DNA from: Grimontia sedimenti | GTDB taxonomy: Bacteria; Pseudomonadota; Gammaproteobacteria; Enterobacterales; Vibrionaceae | Reading direction: 5' to 3' | DNA length: 64,000 nucleotides | Assembly (NCBI RefSeq): GCF_011045095.1 | Contig: NZ_JAALDL010000004.1 | Location: 248,001 to 312,000 of the forward strand | Shown here: positions 16,121 through 27,704 of the stretch, in pieces | Position numbering within the stretch: position 1 is the first letter of the stretch | Layout of the letters: every line of letters starts with the position of its first letter | Made by a program: the position numbers and the translations under genes | Notes under the pieces: generated by a model | What the model saw: the letters and a program-made list of their open reading frames with translations, nothing else | Told to the model about the DNA's origin: nothing | Databases searched by the model: none

Positions 16121-16726
16121 TTATTGAGACAGGTTGTCCAGTTTCATCTGAACAACTGGGTTGGTCGCTGCTGCAATGGAAGCGGCATAAGCAGAACGCG
16201 CTGCGGCTGTATCACCTTTACGCAGTTCGATATCACCGCGTAGCTCTTCAACCTGTGCTTTCCAGCTTTCCGCCGTTACGCTGTTCAGTTGTGTCAGCGC
16301 AGCGTCGTAGTTACCCAGCTCTGCTTCAACACGAGCCAAGCGAACTGTCGCCAGTGTTTTCAGCGTTTCGTCTTTTGAGGACTGCACTTTACGCAGTTGC
16401 TCTGCTGCTTTGTTCAAATCTCCTGCATCAACAAAAGATTTCGCCAGTTGCAGCTCAAGCAAGGTCGCATAAGAACCTTGGTTATCGCCGATGAAAGCAG
16501 TTGCTTTCTCTTCCGCCTGCGCATCACCTGCAACCAGTGCGCTTACAACTTGTGTATACGCTTCTGATGCCTGCTCACGGCTGGTTTCCATTTCCGCTTG
16601 GTAATAACGCCATCCGTATAGGCCGCCCAAACCGATTACTGCGCCGAGGACAACGGCTTTGCCGTTATCCCGCCACCACTTTTTAATCGCTTCGACTTGT
16701 TGTTCTTCTGTGGTGTAGACGTCCAC
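16121..16726 (-). CDS. yfgM: YfgM, membrane-anchored ancillary SecYEG translocon subunit
   Basis: 201 residues. Cytoplasmic N-terminus EEQQVEAIKKWWRDNG, one membrane span (AVVLGAVIGLGGLYGWRYY), then a periplasmic TPR-like domain. It matches YfgM of E. coli, which associates with SecYEG and PpiD and affects RcsB-dependent stress signalling. It starts 14 bases after hisS on the minus strand and ends 10 bases before bamB, consistent with one operon. Confidence 0.92.
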   Translation of the reverse strand: MDVYTTEEQQVEAIKKWWRDNGKAVVLGAVIGLGGLYGWRYYQAEMETSREQASEAYTQVVSALVAGDAQAEEKATAFIGDNQGSYATLLELQLAKSFVDAGDLNKAAEQLRKVQSSKDETLKTLATVRLARVEAELGNYDAALTQLNSVTAESWKAQVEELRGDIELRKGDTAAARSAYAASIAAATNPVVQMKLDNLSQ

Positions 16727-16739
16727 GTTTTGTCCTCTC

Positions 16740-18008
16740 TTAAACTCGTTGAGCCAGTTTATCGGCTACTTCATCCTGAGAAATGGTCAGCTGTTCGCCG
16801 CCTTTAAGATCTTTGAAGGTCACTTGGTTGTTAGCGACTTCATCTTCGCCAAGTACCAGAGCCACCGACGCACCCACTTTGTCAGCGCGTTTGAATTGCT
16901 TCTTAAAGTTACCGCCGCCAAAGTGGGTCATCACACGCAGACCAGGAACCTGCTCACGCAGTTTCTCAGCCAGTTGCATGCCCGCTACCAGCGTGCCTTC
17001 GCCTGCTGTGACCATGTATACGTCAACCGCAGGACGGGTTTCATCAAGTTCCAGCGTTTCCATCAGAAGCACCAGACGCTCAACACCCATAGCAAAGCCG
17101 ACTGCCGGAGTAGCTTTGCCGCCCAGCTGCTCAACCAGACCGTCGTAGCGGCCACCGCCACAAACTGTACCTTGAGAGCCCAGGCTTTCAGTGATCCACT
17201 CGAAAACGGTACGGTTGTAATAGTCCAAACCGCGCACCAATTTCTCGTTTACCGTGTATTGGATACCTGCTGCGTCCAACAGTTCACAAAGACCTGCAAA
17301 ATGTTGTTTTGATTCTTCATCCAGATACTCCGAAAGCTTCGGTGCATCGGTCAATACCGCTTGGATATCCGCATTCTTGGTATCCAGCACTCGCAGCGGA
17401 TTGGTATGCATGCGGCGTTTGCAATCTTCATCCAAGATCGCTTCATGTTGCATCAAGAATTCCACTAGCGCTTCACGATAATTCGCACGTGCTTCCAGTG
17501 AACCGATTGAGTTCAGTTCCAGACGCACATGCTCATGGATACCCAGCTTACGCCAAAGACGTGCAGTCATCATGATGAGTTCTGCGTCAACGTCAGGGCC
17601 GTTCAGGCCAAACACTTCCACGCCAAACTGGTGGAACTGACGGTAGCGGCCTTTTTGTGGACGCTCATGACGGAACATTGGACCAACGTACCACAGACGT
17701 TGCTCCTGGTTGTAAAGCAAACCGTTTTCGATACCAGCGCGCACACAGCCCGCCGTGCCTTCAGGGCGCAGAGTCAGGCTATCGCCGTTGCGGTCCTCGA
17801 AGGTGTACATTTCTTTCTCAACCACGTCGGTCACTTCACCAATAGCGCGGCTGAACAGATGAGTCATTTCCACGATCGGCATGCGCACTTCGCTATAACC
17901 GTATGCGCTGATAACGTCTTTAACAGTGCCTTCCACTTTTTGCCATAGTGGAGACTGTGTTGGGAGGCAGTCGTTCATGCCTCGGATTGCTTGAATAGTT
18001 TTTGCCAC
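16740..18008 (-). CDS. hisS: Histidyl-tRNA synthetase
   Basis: 422 residues, class II synthetase. Motif 2 reads [26 protein letters not shown]. The histidine-specific [15 protein letters not shown] and motif 3 [14 protein letters not shown] are present, and the C-terminal anticodon-binding domain includes [23 protein letters not shown]. It charges tRNA-His in the cytoplasm. It lies between ispG and yfgM, the usual order in this group. Confidence 0.97.
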   Translation of the reverse strand: MAKTIQAIRGMNDCLPTQSPLWQKVEGTVKDVISAYGYSEVRMPIVEMTHLFSRAIGEVTDVVEKEMYTFEDRNGDSLTLRPEGTAGCVRAGIENGLLYNQEQRLWYVGPMFRHERPQKGRYRQFHQFGVEVFGLNGPDVDAELIMMTARLWRKLGIHEHVRLELNSIGSLEARANYREALVEFLMQHEAILDEDCKRRMHTNPLRVLDTKNADIQAVLTDAPKLSEYLDEESKQHFAGLCELLDAAGIQYTVNEKLVRGLDYYNRTVFEWITESLGSQGTVCGGGRYDGLVEQLGGKATPAVGFAMGVERLVLLMETLELDETRPAVDVYMVTAGEGTLVAGMQLAEKLREQVPGLRVMTHFGGGNFKKQFKRADKVGASVALVLGEDEVANNQVTFKDLKGGEQLTISQDEVADKLAQRV

Positions 18009-18059
18009 GTTAACTCTCGTAACCGATCTGTTTGTTCTCGCTAAGTGAGCGCGCTGCGC

Positions 18060-19178
18060 TTACTCTTGTGTGTTCACGTCGATGCGGTTATTTTCATCCA
18101 ACATTGACGCTTTCGCCCGGATCTTCGCTTCCAGCTGATCGATCAGGTTGTCGTTCTCAAAACGTTCTTTCTGGCGTTTGCCATCATCGTAATACGCGCT
18201 GCGCTTGTTACCACCAGCCACACCGATGTGTGATACTTCAGCTTCACCCGGCCCGTTAACCACACAGCCAATCACTGAAACATCCATAGGTACAACAACA
18301 TCTTCCAGACGCTGTTCCAATGCGTTTACGGTACCAATCACATCAAACTCCTGACGGGAGCATGTTGGACAGGCAATAAAATTCACACCGCGTGAACGGA
18401 TACGCAGTGATTTTAAAATATCGAAACCGACTTTGATTTCTTCTACTGGATCAGCCGCCAATGAGATACGCAGAGTATCACCAATGCCTTCGCTTAGCAG
18501 CATGCCAAGGCCAACTGCCGATTTCACTGAACCTGCACGCGCACCACCAGCCTCAGTAATACCAAGGTGCAGAGGTTGATCAATGCGTTTTGCCAGTTGA
18601 CGGTAAGATTCAACAGCCAGGAATACATCAGACGCCTTCACACTCACTTTAAACTGGTCAAAGTTGAGGCGATCCAGAATATCAACATGGCGCATCGCCG
18701 ATTCCACCAGTGCTTCTGGTGTTGGTTCGCCATATTTTTCTTGAATATCACGCTCCAGCGAACCGCCGTTTACGCCAATGCGGATCGGAATGTTCTTGTC
18801 ACGCGCTGCGTCAACCACCGAGCGGATACGTTGCTCATTACCAATATTGCCTGGGTTAATACGAAGACAATCAACACCATATTCTGCCACCTTGAGGGCA
18901 ATACGGTAGTCAAAGTGAATATCAGCAACCAATGGAATGGAGCACTGCTGTTTGATCAGTTTGAACGCTTCAGCGGCGTCCATGGTCGGCACAGAAACAC
19001 GCACGATGTCTGCACCGACTTTTTCCAGTGCTTTGATCTGCGCAACCGTCGCTTCCACGTCGGTTGTGCGGGTATTCGTCATTGATTGAACTGCGATCGG
19101 AGCGCCATCGCCAATTGGCACATCGCCCACATAAATACGCGTAGACGGACGACGTTTAATAGGAGATTCGGTATGCAT
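18060..19178 (-). CDS. ispG: 4-hydroxy-3-methylbut-2-enyl diphosphate synthase (IspG/GcpE)
   Basis: 372 residues. The N-terminal TIM barrel starts with [27 protein letters not shown]. The [4Fe-4S] ligands are in [14 protein letters not shown] and [21 protein letters not shown], followed by the usual E-rich end. It carries out the penultimate step of the MEP isoprenoid pathway. It sits between rodZ and hisS; the rodZ-ispG gap is 15 bases, so they are co-transcribed. Confidence 0.97.
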   Translation of the reverse strand: MHTESPIKRRPSTRIYVGDVPIGDGAPIAVQSMTNTRTTDVEATVAQIKALEKVGADIVRVSVPTMDAAEAFKLIKQQCSIPLVADIHFDYRIALKVAEYGVDCLRINPGNIGNEQRIRSVVDAARDKNIPIRIGVNGGSLERDIQEKYGEPTPEALVESAMRHVDILDRLNFDQFKVSVKASDVFLAVESYRQLAKRIDQPLHLGITEAGGARAGSVKSAVGLGMLLSEGIGDTLRISLAADPVEEIKVGFDILKSLRIRSRGVNFIACPTCSRQEFDVIGTVNALEQRLEDVVVPMDVSVIGCVVNGPGEAEVSHIGVAGGNKRSAYYDDGKRQKERFENDNLIDQLEAKIRAKASMLDENNRIDVNTQE

Positions 19179-19193
19179 TAGGTGTACTCTGGA

Positions 19194-20168
19194 TTACTTC
19201 GGAAGGCTCAAACGCGCTACCCGTCCTGATGGGTAGCCACTCAGATCAACATTCTCGCCATTGTAGGCAAGACTCACAGCAGCTGGTGCACCCAGCACCA
19301 ACTTAAACGGTGCATCACCGGATAATTCAACGGTTTCGCCTGCAGATTTTATCCCTGTCAGCAGACGTTTGCCACTGGCATCGCGGATATCCACCCAACA
19401 ATCGCCATTAAAGGATAAAGATAAAGTCGGTTCCGTCACCACCGGGGGCGAAACAGTTTCTTCAACCTGTTCTGGCGCTTCAACCACTGTTGAAGTTTCA
19501 GCGACTTCTTGCGGTGCAGATTCTTGCGCCACTGGAGACTCTGTCCCGACTTCAGGCACAACCTCGGTGACAGTCTCTTCTGCCACAGTATTGTTTTCTT
19601 CTGCTTCAATCAGAGCAGGAGCGATACTTTCGGTCACATCCTGAACCTGCTGATTTCCCAAACCTTCGCTTAGGTCAGTGGCTGCAGGTGTTTCTTCAGT
19701 GATAGAAGCGAGAAGGTTGGTGCCTTCTGGTAGTGAAAGTAGGGGATCGTTTTGTTGGTTCTGCCACCACCAAAAGGCGGTCAAACCCACAGCAGCAGCC
19801 AAAATAACCCAGGTCAGACTCATGACGCGGCTATCGTCTTTGTCACGACGGGTCTTTCGCGAGAAGCTTTGCATCTTCTGCACGTTATCTTCCACTTCAG
19901 GCGCAGGTTTAAACGTGTGCAGGAGTTCGTCAGCGTTTACGCCGACCAGCTTGGCATATGAACGAATATAACCACGTGTAAACGTGGTTATCTGTTTTTC
20001 ATCGCAGCAGTTATCTTCCAGGTCTTGAATAACGGAAACACGAAGTCTCAGGCGGTCAGCCACATCCTGAGCGGATAGCCCCATCGCCTCTCGGGCTTGT
20101 CGCAAAACCGTTCCCGGATGTGTCGACTCAACCTCAAACTGCTGTTCTTCGTTTTGTTCAGTATTCAT
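19194..20168 (-). CDS. rodZ: Cell-shape protein RodZ
   Basis: 324 residues. An N-terminal helix-turn-helix domain (GTVLRQAREAMGLSAQDVADRLRLRVSVIQDLE) is cytoplasmic and in the family binds MreB. A basic patch KTRRDKDDS precedes one membrane span (VMSLTWVILAAAVGLTAFWWW). An acidic, low-complexity Glu/Val/Thr linker (about residues 145-240) leads to the C-terminal DUF4115 domain (SLSFNGDCWVDIRDASGKRLLTG). It helps place the elongasome. It overlaps the 3' end of pilW by 11 bases. Confidence 0.93.
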   Translation of the reverse strand: MNTEQNEEQQFEVESTHPGTVLRQAREAMGLSAQDVADRLRLRVSVIQDLEDNCCDEKQITTFTRGYIRSYAKLVGVNADELLHTFKPAPEVEDNVQKMQSFSRKTRRDKDDSRVMSLTWVILAAAVGLTAFWWWQNQQNDPLLSLPEGTNLLASITEETPAATDLSEGLGNQQVQDVTESIAPALIEAEENNTVAEETVTEVVPEVGTESPVAQESAPQEVAETSTVVEAPEQVEETVSPPVVTEPTLSLSFNGDCWVDIRDASGKRLLTGIKSAGETVELSGDAPFKLVLGAPAAVSLAYNGENVDLSGYPSGRVARLSLPK

Positions 20169-20913
20169 TCGTCAGGTACTGTCTAAATTCTTTTGATTCG
20201 GGAAATTTGTCAGCCAGCAGGCTCGCGTAACGTTCCGCTTCCTTTGGCCGTCCGGCTTTGTTCTCCAGGTCAGTCATTATTAACAGCGTCGCTGGCTGAT
20301 AGCCATAGCGTTTGTGAAAATGGAAAAGACGTATTCTCGCCTCATTCAGCTCATCGTCTTCCACTTCCATACGGGCGAGTTTTACGGAAGATAAAGGCCT
20401 GTTCGGCTCATGGTCAATAGCTTTGGCGAACCATACTTTCGCGTTACTCCTGTTCCCCTCTTTCATTGCGCAAAGAGCGGCGTTTTCGTAACTACCGGAC
20501 AACTTGTAATAGTATGGTTGGTCAATCGCCCTCGCAAACGCCCGCTGCGCTTCGTCGTATCGTTCCTGTCGACATAAAAAGACGCCGTAATTGTTCTGAA
20601 CGTCACCATTTTGTGGTGAATGACGTAACGCTGTTTTGTACTGTTGTTCAGCTTGGTCGTACTCGCCAACTTCCTGAAGATAGTAGGCGAAGGAAATGAG
20701 TGAGCGATAATAAGTGGGTGCAAACTGCACCGCCGTTTCAAGGTTTTGCCTCGCTCGCTCCCATTGTCCGGCCTTCAAATAGGCAAGACCAAGCGAAATT
20801 CTGGACTCAGCTGCGTCAATGCTATCAAACTTCGCGGTATTTTGCTTCTCTGTTACTGTGACACAACCAGCTAATAATCCCATCAATAACAGAGCGCTAA
20901 GCGTCCTTGCCAT
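20158..20913 (-). CDS. pilW: Type IV pilus biogenesis lipoprotein PilW/PilF
   Basis: 251 residues with a lipoprotein signal (LLMGLLAGC lipobox) and about six TPR repeats, such as AAESRISLGLAYLKAGQWERARQNLETAVQFAP and GDVQNNYGVFLCRQERYDEAQRAFARAI. PilF/PilW is the outer-membrane pilotin that helps assemble the PilQ secretin of type IV pili. It lies between rlmN and rodZ, the conserved order in vibrios and pseudomonads, and overlaps rodZ. Confidence 0.92.
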   Translation of the reverse strand: MARTLSALLLMGLLAGCVTVTEKQNTAKFDSIDAAESRISLGLAYLKAGQWERARQNLETAVQFAPTYYRSLISFAYYLQEVGEYDQAEQQYKTALRHSPQNGDVQNNYGVFLCRQERYDEAQRAFARAIDQPYYYKLSGSYENAALCAMKEGNRSNAKVWFAKAIDHEPNRPLSSVKLARMEVEDDELNEARIRLFHFHKRYGYQPATLLIMTDLENKAGRPKEAERYASLLADKFPESKEFRQYLTNEY

Positions 20914-20939
20914 TATCCCATCCTAATCAGTCTGACAAA

Positions 20940-22061
20940 TCAGACTGATTTCACTGGGATTTGCTCCTCAACATTCAGTCTGCTTTGCGTGCGTTTGGTT
21001 CGGTCTATCACATCACCGACGAGCTGACCGCACGCCGCATCAATGTCATCACCACGGGTTTTACGAACGATAACCGTGTAGTCGTATTGCATCAGTGTTT
21101 TCTGGAAACGATCGATGCGTGAGTTACTCGGTTTCTTATATGGTGACCCAGGATAAGGGTTAAAAGGAATCAGGTTTATCTTCGCAGGCGTATCTTTTAA
21201 CAGCTCTGCGAGTTGGCGCGCATGCTCCATATCATCATTGACGTGATCGAGGAGAATATACTCTACGGTGACACGTCCACGGTTCGCATTTGACGACGCA
21301 ATGTAACGACGTACAGACGCTAAAAACGTTTCAATATCATAGCGATCGTTGATTGGCATGATTTGGCTGCGTAGCTCATCAGTCGGTGCGTGAAGAGATA
21401 TCGCCAGAGCGACATCAATCTTACCTGCCATCTGATCCAGGCCGGAAACCACACCGGAAGTTGATACCGTGACACGGCGTTTTGACAAACCGTAAGCCAG
21501 ATCATCCAGCATTAGATTCAGCGCAGGGATCAGGTTCTTCATATTCAGAAGAGGCTCACCCATCCCCATCATGACCACGTTGGTAATTGGGCGACGGCCA
21601 GTTTCTTTTTCCACGCCGATTTCTTTCGCCGCACGCCAAACCTGTCCGATGATTTCAGACACTTTGAGGTTACGGTTAAAGCCTTGTTGGGCAGTAGAAC
21701 AGAATTTACAGTCGAGCGCGCAGCCTACCTGTGAAGATACACACAAGGTTGCACGGTCGTCTTCTGGGATATAAACGGTTTCAACGTCCTGATTGCCAAC
21801 ACGCATTGCCCATTTGATGGTGCCATCAGAAGAATACTGAGCAGTGCTCACTTCTGGCGCACGGATTTCACAACGCGCTTTCAGTTTTTCACGAAGCTTT
21901 TTGTTGATGTTGTTCATCTGATCGAAATCATCAACACCGAAATGGTACATCCACTTCATGATCTGATCGGCTCGGAACGCCTTTTCGCCTAACTCTTCGG
22001 CGAAAAACGCACGTAGCGCCTGTCGATCGAAATCCAGCAGATTGATTTTTTCTGTTGTCAT
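20940..22061 (-). CDS. rlmN: 23S rRNA/tRNA adenine-C2 methyltransferase RlmN
   Basis: 373 residues, radical SAM enzyme. The cluster-binding [15 protein letters not shown] fits CxxxCxxC, preceded by SSQVG. The conserved GMGEPLLN, and the C-terminal ACGQL carrying the second catalytic cysteine, are present. It methylates C2 of A2503 in 23S rRNA and A37 of several tRNAs. A 26-base gap separates it from pilW downstream. Confidence 0.96.
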   Translation of the reverse strand: MTTEKINLLDFDRQALRAFFAEELGEKAFRADQIMKWMYHFGVDDFDQMNNINKKLREKLKARCEIRAPEVSTAQYSSDGTIKWAMRVGNQDVETVYIPEDDRATLCVSSQVGCALDCKFCSTAQQGFNRNLKVSEIIGQVWRAAKEIGVEKETGRRPITNVVMMGMGEPLLNMKNLIPALNLMLDDLAYGLSKRRVTVSTSGVVSGLDQMAGKIDVALAISLHAPTDELRSQIMPINDRYDIETFLASVRRYIASSNANRGRVTVEYILLDHVNDDMEHARQLAELLKDTPAKINLIPFNPYPGSPYKKPSNSRIDRFQKTLMQYDYTVIVRKTRGDDIDAACGQLVGDVIDRTKRTQSRLNVEEQIPVKSV

Positions 22062-22224
22062 CAGATTGCCTCGTGAACAATAAATCAGTAACCATACCAG
22101 CCTCTCAGCATTGGCTGATAAATAGCGGTTCGCCTTAAATCAAGGCGCGAAATTGTACAGCCTTTGTGATCGGGATTCCACCTGTTACTTATAGGCTTAT
22201 TCTAGTGTGTAAATCCGCCAGAAA

Positions 22225-22256
22225 CGAAAAAGGAGAGCCAAAGCTCTCCTTTTATC
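22225..22256 (-). terminator. Terminator of ndk
   Basis: Stem AGGAGAGC/GCTCTCCT around CAAA. The A-run on the left gives the U-tract for minus-strand transcripts; T's on the right could make it bidirectional. Confidence 0.8.
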
Positions 22257-22271
22257 TTATCTATGAAGCGA

Positions 22272-22703
22272 TTACAGAGTACGAGGGCAAATCTCGTCAG
22301 CGGCGAAAAAGTAAGCAATTTCTCGCTCTGCTGAAGTCGGGCTGTCAGAGCCGTGTACTGAGTTAAAACGCATACTCTCAGCAAAGTCTGCACGCAAGGT
22401 GCCGCACGCCGCTTCTTCCGGGTTGGTTTTACCCATCAGTTCACGGTATCGCGTGATTGCATTTTCGCCTTCCAGAACCTGCACGGTAACCGGACCAGAA
22501 GTCATGAACTCAACCAAGCCATCGTAAAATGGCTTGCCTTCATGCTCGGCATAAAAACCTTGTGCCTGTTCTTTTGTCAGGTGAAGCATTTTTGCTGCGA
22601 CAATTTGCAGACCAGCCGCTTCAATACGCTGATAGATCGCGCCAATCAGATTACGTTTTACTGCGTCGGGCTTAACGATTGAAAAAGTGCGCTCAATAGT
22701 CAT
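22272..22703 (-). CDS. ndk: Nucleoside diphosphate kinase
   Basis: 143 residues, the normal size. It starts [21 protein letters not shown] and carries the active-site histidine in [21 protein letters not shown]. It balances nucleoside triphosphates by a phosphohistidine mechanism in the cytoplasm. It has its own terminator and a 150-base upstream gap, suggesting a separate promoter. Confidence 0.97.
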   Translation of the reverse strand: MTIERTFSIVKPDAVKRNLIGAIYQRIEAAGLQIVAAKMLHLTKEQAQGFYAEHEGKPFYDGLVEFMTSGPVTVQVLEGENAITRYRELMGKTNPEEAACGTLRADFAESMRFNSVHGSDSPTSAEREIAYFFAADEICPRTL

Positions 22704-22857
22704 TCTATCTTCCTTTTATATTTCTTCAGACATCAGAGTTGCGCTCTGCTATCTGTTTGTATTTACAAAAGTAGCCTACCAGAGCGCAATGCCAGACCCC
22801 ACCCTGACATTGCGGAAGCGTTAACTGTGTTGTTAAAACACTTATATTTTGTAGTCT

Positions 22858-24156
22858 TTATTCGGCAGATTCGTTCATCAGAATGCGCGCAAGGGTTTTT
22901 ACGCCCATACCCGTAGCACCTACAGACCACTTATCGCTTGGCGTTTTGCGGTAAGTCCCGGAGCAATCCAGGTGAACCCAGCCTACTTTGTAGTTGTCGA
23001 CAAAGTAGGAAAGGAAAGCTGCCGCCGTGCTCGCACCCGGTGAGTATTGACCTGCGCCAACGTTTGCAAGATCAGCAAAGTTAGATGGCAGCATCTGACG
23101 GTGGAACTCAGCCAGTGGCAACTGCCACATGCCTTCGTTTTCCGCTTCTGCCGCTGACAGACAGCGTTGAGAAAGTGCCTGATCAAAGCTAAACAGTGCA
23201 TGGTAGTCATTGCCTAGCGCTGCCTTCGCAGCACCGGTCAAAGTAGCACAATCGATGGTCAGAGCTGGGGTGAATTTGTTCGCGTAAAGCAGGCCATCCG
23301 CCATCACCAAGCGCCCTTCGGCATCTGAATTCAGTACTTCAACGGTCACGCCGTTTTTGTACGTGATGATGTCACCCAGCTTGTAGGCGTTGCTGGAAAT
23401 CATGTTCTCTGCACAGCAAAGAATCAATTTAACGCGCTTGTTGAGACCTTGAGCGACTGCCAGTCCCAGACCACCGGTCGCCATCGCTGCGCCCCCCATG
23501 TCTGCTTTCATTGAATCCATGAACGCAGATTGCTTAATGCTGTAGCCGCCCGAGTCGAAAGTAATACCTTTACCGATAATACAAGCGAACACTTCAGCAT
23601 CTTTGTCGCCAGTTGGGTTGTAATCAAGCTGAAGCATCGCCGGCTTACGCGCTGAACCACGGCCTACGGTATGGGTGCCCACCCAGCCTTGCTCGAGCAG
23701 GTCAGCACCGGAAACAATTTTGTAGCTGACATGTTCAGGGTTTGGCGCTTGGGATTTGATGAATTCACCGGCGCGGACAGCCAGTTGTTGAGGGCCAACT
23801 TCTTCTGCGGTTTCATTGATAATTTGACGTACCCAGTCAGTCGCGACCATACGATCGTTCAACACTTTCTGGTCAGCATCTTCCAACTCTGCGTCGAAAT
23901 CGAAACCAGGCTTAGGGCCACGCAGCCCCTGATAGAATGCCCACGCGGTTTCCAAATCCCAGCTATCACCAACCAGAGATACCTTGCGAATACCCTGCAT
24001 ATCCAGCTTACGAGCAGCTTGCTGAACCGGCGTGAGTTTATCGTCACCAGAGGCGTGAACCACTGCGCCTTGCTGATTAAAAGAAACCAGTGCATTCGCA
24101 CCCCAAGTCTCACCCGCAGCTTCGTGTGATAGCGTGATACGCATTTTGTCAGTCAT
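22858..24156 (-). CDS. pepB: Peptidase B (M17 leucyl aminopeptidase family)
   Basis: 432 residues from the ATG at 24156, which has AAGGAG at good spacing; an upstream in-frame ATG is less likely. M17 motifs are intact: [25 protein letters not shown], and [16 protein letters not shown], which contain the two-zinc ligands and catalytic residues. It cleaves N-terminal residues from peptides in the cytoplasm. The gene follows the isc operon, as in E. coli, but a terminator lies between them. Confidence 0.93.
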   Translation of the reverse strand: MTDKMRITLSHEAAGETWGANALVSFNQQGAVVHASGDDKLTPVQQAARKLDMQGIRKVSLVGDSWDLETAWAFYQGLRGPKPGFDFDAELEDADQKVLNDRMVATDWVRQIINETAEEVGPQQLAVRAGEFIKSQAPNPEHVSYKIVSGADLLEQGWVGTHTVGRGSARKPAMLQLDYNPTGDKDAEVFACIIGKGITFDSGGYSIKQSAFMDSMKADMGGAAMATGGLGLAVAQGLNKRVKLILCCAENMISSNAYKLGDIITYKNGVTVEVLNSDAEGRLVMADGLLYANKFTPALTIDCATLTGAAKAALGNDYHALFSFDQALSQRCLSAAEAENEGMWQLPLAEFHRQMLPSNFADLANVGAGQYSPGASTAAAFLSYFVDNYKVGWVHLDCSGTYRKTPSDKWSVGATGMGVKTLARILMNESAE

Positions 24157-24312
24157 GCTGAACTCCTTTTTCCTGTTACCCCGCACATCGTTGCGGAGCG
24201 TAAAATTTGGGCTGATTTTTCTTTTTAGAGTACGCCATCTTTATGACGTTTTATCAGAAGTGCCCCAAATCGTCTGTTCATAGAGGTTCCAGCTCAATTT
24301 GGGGATAAAACA

Positions 24313-24333
24313 AAGCGGGCATCATGCCCGCTT
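24313..24333 (-). terminator. Terminator of the isc operon
   Basis: Stem AAGCGGGCA/TGCCCGCTT with loop TCA. The minus-strand reading continues into TTGTTTTA, between iscX and pepB. Confidence 0.75.
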
Positions 24334-24377
24334 GGATAGTCTCAATCTGCCTGCTTTACTGGCGTAAAACAAGGTCT

Positions 24378-24578
24378 TTAATCCATTTCTTCCATCCAGC
24401 ACAGGATGATTGCCTCTAGGATCTTCTCATTCGAGCGATTTGGGTCGTCAGAGAAGTCTTCAAGCTCCGTCACCCAACGGTGCAGGTCAGTAAAACGCAC
24501 CGTTTTCGGATCAGTATCAGGGAATTGTTCTACCAGCTCAATCGCGATATCACGCGAATCGGTCCATGTCAGGCTCAT
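24378..24578 (-). CDS. iscX: Fe-S cluster assembly accessory protein IscX
   Basis: 66 residues: [34 protein letters not shown] and ending [14 protein letters not shown], the invariant form of IscX (YfhJ). It is a small acidic protein that binds iron and IscS and tunes cluster assembly. It is the last gene of the isc operon, 21 bases after fdx. Confidence 0.96.
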   Translation of the reverse strand: MSLTWTDSRDIAIELVEQFPDTDPKTVRFTDLHRWVTELEDFSDDPNRSNEKILEAIILCWMEEMD

Positions 24579-24599
24579 AGTTTTTGCTCCCTTATCAGA

Positions 24600-24938
24600 T
24601 TAGTGATTTTCTGCAGCGTGGTTTAGGGTATAACGCGGAATTTCTACCACCAAGTCTTCATCAGCCACTTTTGCCTGACAGCCCAAGCGTGACTCAGGCT
24701 CCAGACCCCATGCTTTATCCAGCATGTCGTCTTCCAGCTCATCGCTTTCATCCAGAGAATCAAATCCTTCACGGATGACTACGTGGCAGGTCGTACAAGC
24801 GCACGACTTTTCACAGGCATGTTCAATCGCAATACCGTTACGCAGTGCAACGTCCAGCACAGTGTCACCGGTCTTTGCTTCCAACACCGCGCCTTCTGGG
24901 CAGAGATCCTGGTGTGGCAGAACAACAATCTTTGGCAT
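24600..24938 (-). CDS. fdx: 2Fe-2S ferredoxin of the ISC system
   Basis: 112 residues. The adrenodoxin-type cluster ligands are in HACEKSCACTTCHVVI, with the fourth cysteine in SRLGCQAKV. It donates electrons to the ISC machinery during cluster formation. Start ATG 24938 is two bases past the hscA stop, so the genes are translationally coupled. Confidence 0.96.
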   Translation of the reverse strand: MPKIVVLPHQDLCPEGAVLEAKTGDTVLDVALRNGIAIEHACEKSCACTTCHVVIREGFDSLDESDELEDDMLDKAWGLEPESRLGCQAKVADEDLVVEIPRYTLNHAAENH

Positions 24939-24940
24939 GT

Positions 24941-26788
24941 TTAAACCTCGTCAATGGAATGGCCAGCCAGTGCTTCACGGATGGATTTGTCCATACGACG
25001 TGAGGCAAACTCCTGACTCGCTTTATCTGTATCTTTGATGCCTTGTTCAATGGCGGCAGCATCGTCACCGTTACGGAGCGCAATCAGCGCTTCAATCGCT
25101 TTCACCAGCGCTTGCTGCTCTTCGTCTGACAGCAGCACTTCGCCGTCTGCTTGCATCGCAACCAGCAGACCTTCAATCACACGATCGGCTTCAACGCGTT
25201 GCTCCGCCAGGTAACGGGCGTCTTTGTCGTCCTGCGCATGGGTGAACGACGATTTGATCATATCGGCAATTTCGGTATCGCTCAGGCCGTAAGACGGTTT
25301 CACCTGAATCGATGCCTGCACTTCGGTGCTCTTTTCCATCGCTGTCACGGATAGCAGGCCATCGGCGTCAACCTGGTAGGTCACGCGAATGTGCGCTGCG
25401 CCTGCAGCCATTGGTGGAATGCCTTTCAGGGTGAAATCCGCCAGCGAACGACAGTCATCCACCATTTCGCGCTCGCCCTGAACCACGTGCACTTTCATGC
25501 CCGTCTGGCCATCTTTGAACGTGGTGAACTCTTGCGCACGCGCAACAGGGATAGTGGTATTGCGTGGAATGATTTTCTCGACCAGACCGCCCATGGTTTC
25601 AATACCCAAAGAAAGCGGAATCACGTCCAACAACAACATTTCACCATCCGGCTTATTACCTACCAGAATGTCGGCCTGTGTCGCTGCACCGATGGCAACG
25701 ACTTTATCCGGATCAATGCTGGTCAGCGGTGTGCGGCCGAAGAACTCGCCAACTTTTTCGCGAACCAGTGGTACGCGGGTAGAACCACCTACCATCACCA
25801 CTTCCAGCACTTCTTCAGCAGAAACGCCAGCATCTTTCAGTGCGCGGCGACAAGACAATAGAGTTTTCTTTACCAGCGCGCCAATCAGATCGTCGAACTG
25901 TTCGCGGCTCAGTGTGCCTTTCCAGCCAAGCACATCGATATCTGCGGCATCGCTTGCGCTCAAAGCAACTTTTGCGCTGTTAGCGGCATTCATCAAGCGC
26001 GCGCGGTCATCACCGGAAAGCGAACCAAATCCTGCTTGCTCGGAGATCCAGTCTGCGACAAGGTGATCAAAGTCATCCCCGCCCAGCGCTGAATCACCGC
26101 CTGTAGCCAGCACTTCAAACACGCCTTTTGAAAGGCGGAGAATAGAGATATCAAACGTACCGCCGCCTAAATCGTAAACAGCGATAACACCTTCCTGACC
26201 GGAATCCAGACCGTAAGCGATCGCTGCTGCAGTTGGTTCGTTCAGGAGACGAAGTACCTTCAGGCCGGCAAATTTAGCGGCATCTTTGGTCCCCGCGCGC
26301 TGCGCATCGTCAAAGTAAGCAGGAACCGTGATAACCACACCTTCCAGCTCTCCACCCAGCGCTGCTTCTGCACGTGCATTGACGGCACGTAGGATATCCG
26401 CAGAAACTTCAATGGGGTTTTTCTTGCCTGCACGGGTGTTGATCAGTGGTAAACCATTGTCAGATGCAGACAGTTCATAAGGAAGGTTGGGATAACGGGC
26501 TTGCACGTCCGCCAATGAGCGGCCCATCATGCGTTTGACGGAAGAAACTGTGTTTGCGCTGTCGGTTTCTGACATCGCTTTTGCTGCATATCCCACCGTT
26601 ACGTCATCACCGTAGTGAACCACAGAAGGGATCAGCGCTCGACCATCAAGGTCATTAAGGGTGCTCGCAGTGCCGCTTCGGACTGAAGCAACGAGAGTAT
26701 TGGTAGTTCCTAGGTCAATACCCACCGCAAGCTTGTGCTCGTGCGGTGCAGCACTCTGACCAGGTTCTGCAATTTGTAACAGTGCCAT
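24941..26788 (-). CDS. hscA: Fe-S specialised Hsp70 chaperone HscA
   Basis: 615 residues from [10 protein letters not shown] (start 26788); the longer open frame upstream is not conserved. The nucleotide-binding domain starts [14 protein letters not shown], includes [16 protein letters not shown] and [12 protein letters not shown], and the substrate domain follows from about residue 390. HscA binds the LPPVK motif of IscU and drives cluster transfer with ATP. The length matches E. coli HscA (616). Confidence 0.97.
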   Translation of the reverse strand: MALLQIAEPGQSAAPHEHKLAVGIDLGTTNTLVASVRSGTASTLNDLDGRALIPSVVHYGDDVTVGYAAKAMSETDSANTVSSVKRMMGRSLADVQARYPNLPYELSASDNGLPLINTRAGKKNPIEVSADILRAVNARAEAALGGELEGVVITVPAYFDDAQRAGTKDAAKFAGLKVLRLLNEPTAAAIAYGLDSGQEGVIAVYDLGGGTFDISILRLSKGVFEVLATGGDSALGGDDFDHLVADWISEQAGFGSLSGDDRARLMNAANSAKVALSASDAADIDVLGWKGTLSREQFDDLIGALVKKTLLSCRRALKDAGVSAEEVLEVVMVGGSTRVPLVREKVGEFFGRTPLTSIDPDKVVAIGAATQADILVGNKPDGEMLLLDVIPLSLGIETMGGLVEKIIPRNTTIPVARAQEFTTFKDGQTGMKVHVVQGEREMVDDCRSLADFTLKGIPPMAAGAAHIRVTYQVDADGLLSVTAMEKSTEVQASIQVKPSYGLSDTEIADMIKSSFTHAQDDKDARYLAEQRVEADRVIEGLLVAMQADGEVLLSDEEQQALVKAIEALIALRNGDDAAAIEQGIKDTDKASQEFASRRMDKSIREALAGHSIDEV

Positions 26789-26820
26789 AGTGGTTCCTGT
26801 AGCCTGATCAGCGTGCTGAA

Positions 26821-27336
26821 TTAACCCAGCAGCCGATCTTCGATTCGTTCGATTTCTTGCTTGAGTTTGACCAAGAACTTCAGCTTGCGAACGCTTATCG
26901 CCGCATCCTGCCAATGCTCGCCATTTAGTTGTTCTTTCAATTCGGCAAGCATGGCTTTGTGGAGTTTCTCCACGCCTTGTTCAAAGTCGAACAACAATAC
27001 ATCCGGCTCATCGCTGTCTGCAATCTCTTCCAGCTCTTCTCTCAGCTCCATTTGCTGCATCAAGAATTCTGGATCTTGCATCGTCTGCTGCTCATCGCGC
27101 AATTCTACGCCATTGAGAGAGAGAAGGTATTCGGCACGACGCACCGGATCACTGAGCGTTTGATAAGCATCATTAATTTGCGCGGCTTTCTGCACAGCAA
27201 GCAGGCGTTCCTGCTCAGATGCAGTGGCAAATTTGTCCGGATGGAAACGTCGTTGAAGTTCGCGAAACTGCGAAGAAAGAGAGCTACCATCCAGCTCGAA
27301 CTGCGATGATAGCCCAAATAGTTCGAAATGATTCAT
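26821..27336 (-). CDS. hscB: J-domain co-chaperone HscB
   Basis: 171 residues. The J-domain carries the HPD tripeptide in [20 protein letters not shown], and the C-terminal three-helix domain that binds IscU ends [13 protein letters not shown]. It brings IscU to HscA and stimulates ATP hydrolysis. It sits between iscA and hscA as in other gammaproteobacteria. Confidence 0.96.
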   Translation of the reverse strand: MNHFELFGLSSQFELDGSSLSSQFRELQRRFHPDKFATASEQERLLAVQKAAQINDAYQTLSDPVRRAEYLLSLNGVELRDEQQTMQDPEFLMQQMELREELEEIADSDEPDVLLFDFEQGVEKLHKAMLAELKEQLNGEHWQDAAISVRKLKFLVKLKQEIERIEDRLLG

Positions 27337-27349
27337 ATCATCTCACGAG

Positions 27350-27679
27350 TTAAACGTTAAAGCTTTCGCCGCAACCACACTCGCTGCTTACGTTGGGGTT
27401 GTTGAACTGGAAGCCTTCATTAAGACCTTCTTTGGTGAAATCAAGCTCAGTACCATCTAAGTACAAGAGACTTTTACTGTCGACGATCACTTTGACGCCG
27501 TATTGTTCAAAGTCAAACACCTGATCTTCTTCATTAAGTTCGTCAACGAATTCCAGTACATAAGCCATTCCCGAACAGCCTGACGTGCGAACACCCAAGC
27601 GAAGGCCGATGCCTTTTCCGCGGTTTTCCAAGAAGGTGCGGACGCGTAATGCCGCCGCGTCAGTCATAGTAATGGCCAT
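27350..27679 (-). CDS. iscA: A-type Fe-S carrier IscA
   Basis: 109 residues with the three family cysteines: [19 protein letters not shown] and the C-terminal [10 protein letters not shown]. It carries iron or 4Fe-4S clusters to target proteins. It lies between iscU and hscB. The N-terminus [23 protein letters not shown] aligns with E. coli IscA, supporting this start. Confidence 0.96.
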   Translation of the reverse strand: MAITMTDAAALRVRTFLENRGKGIGLRLGVRTSGCSGMAYVLEFVDELNEEDQVFDFEQYGVKVIVDSKSLLYLDGTELDFTKEGLNEGFQFNNPNVSSECGCGESFNV

Positions 27680-27704
27680 ATGTACAACAACCCTTTAAAT
27701 CGTA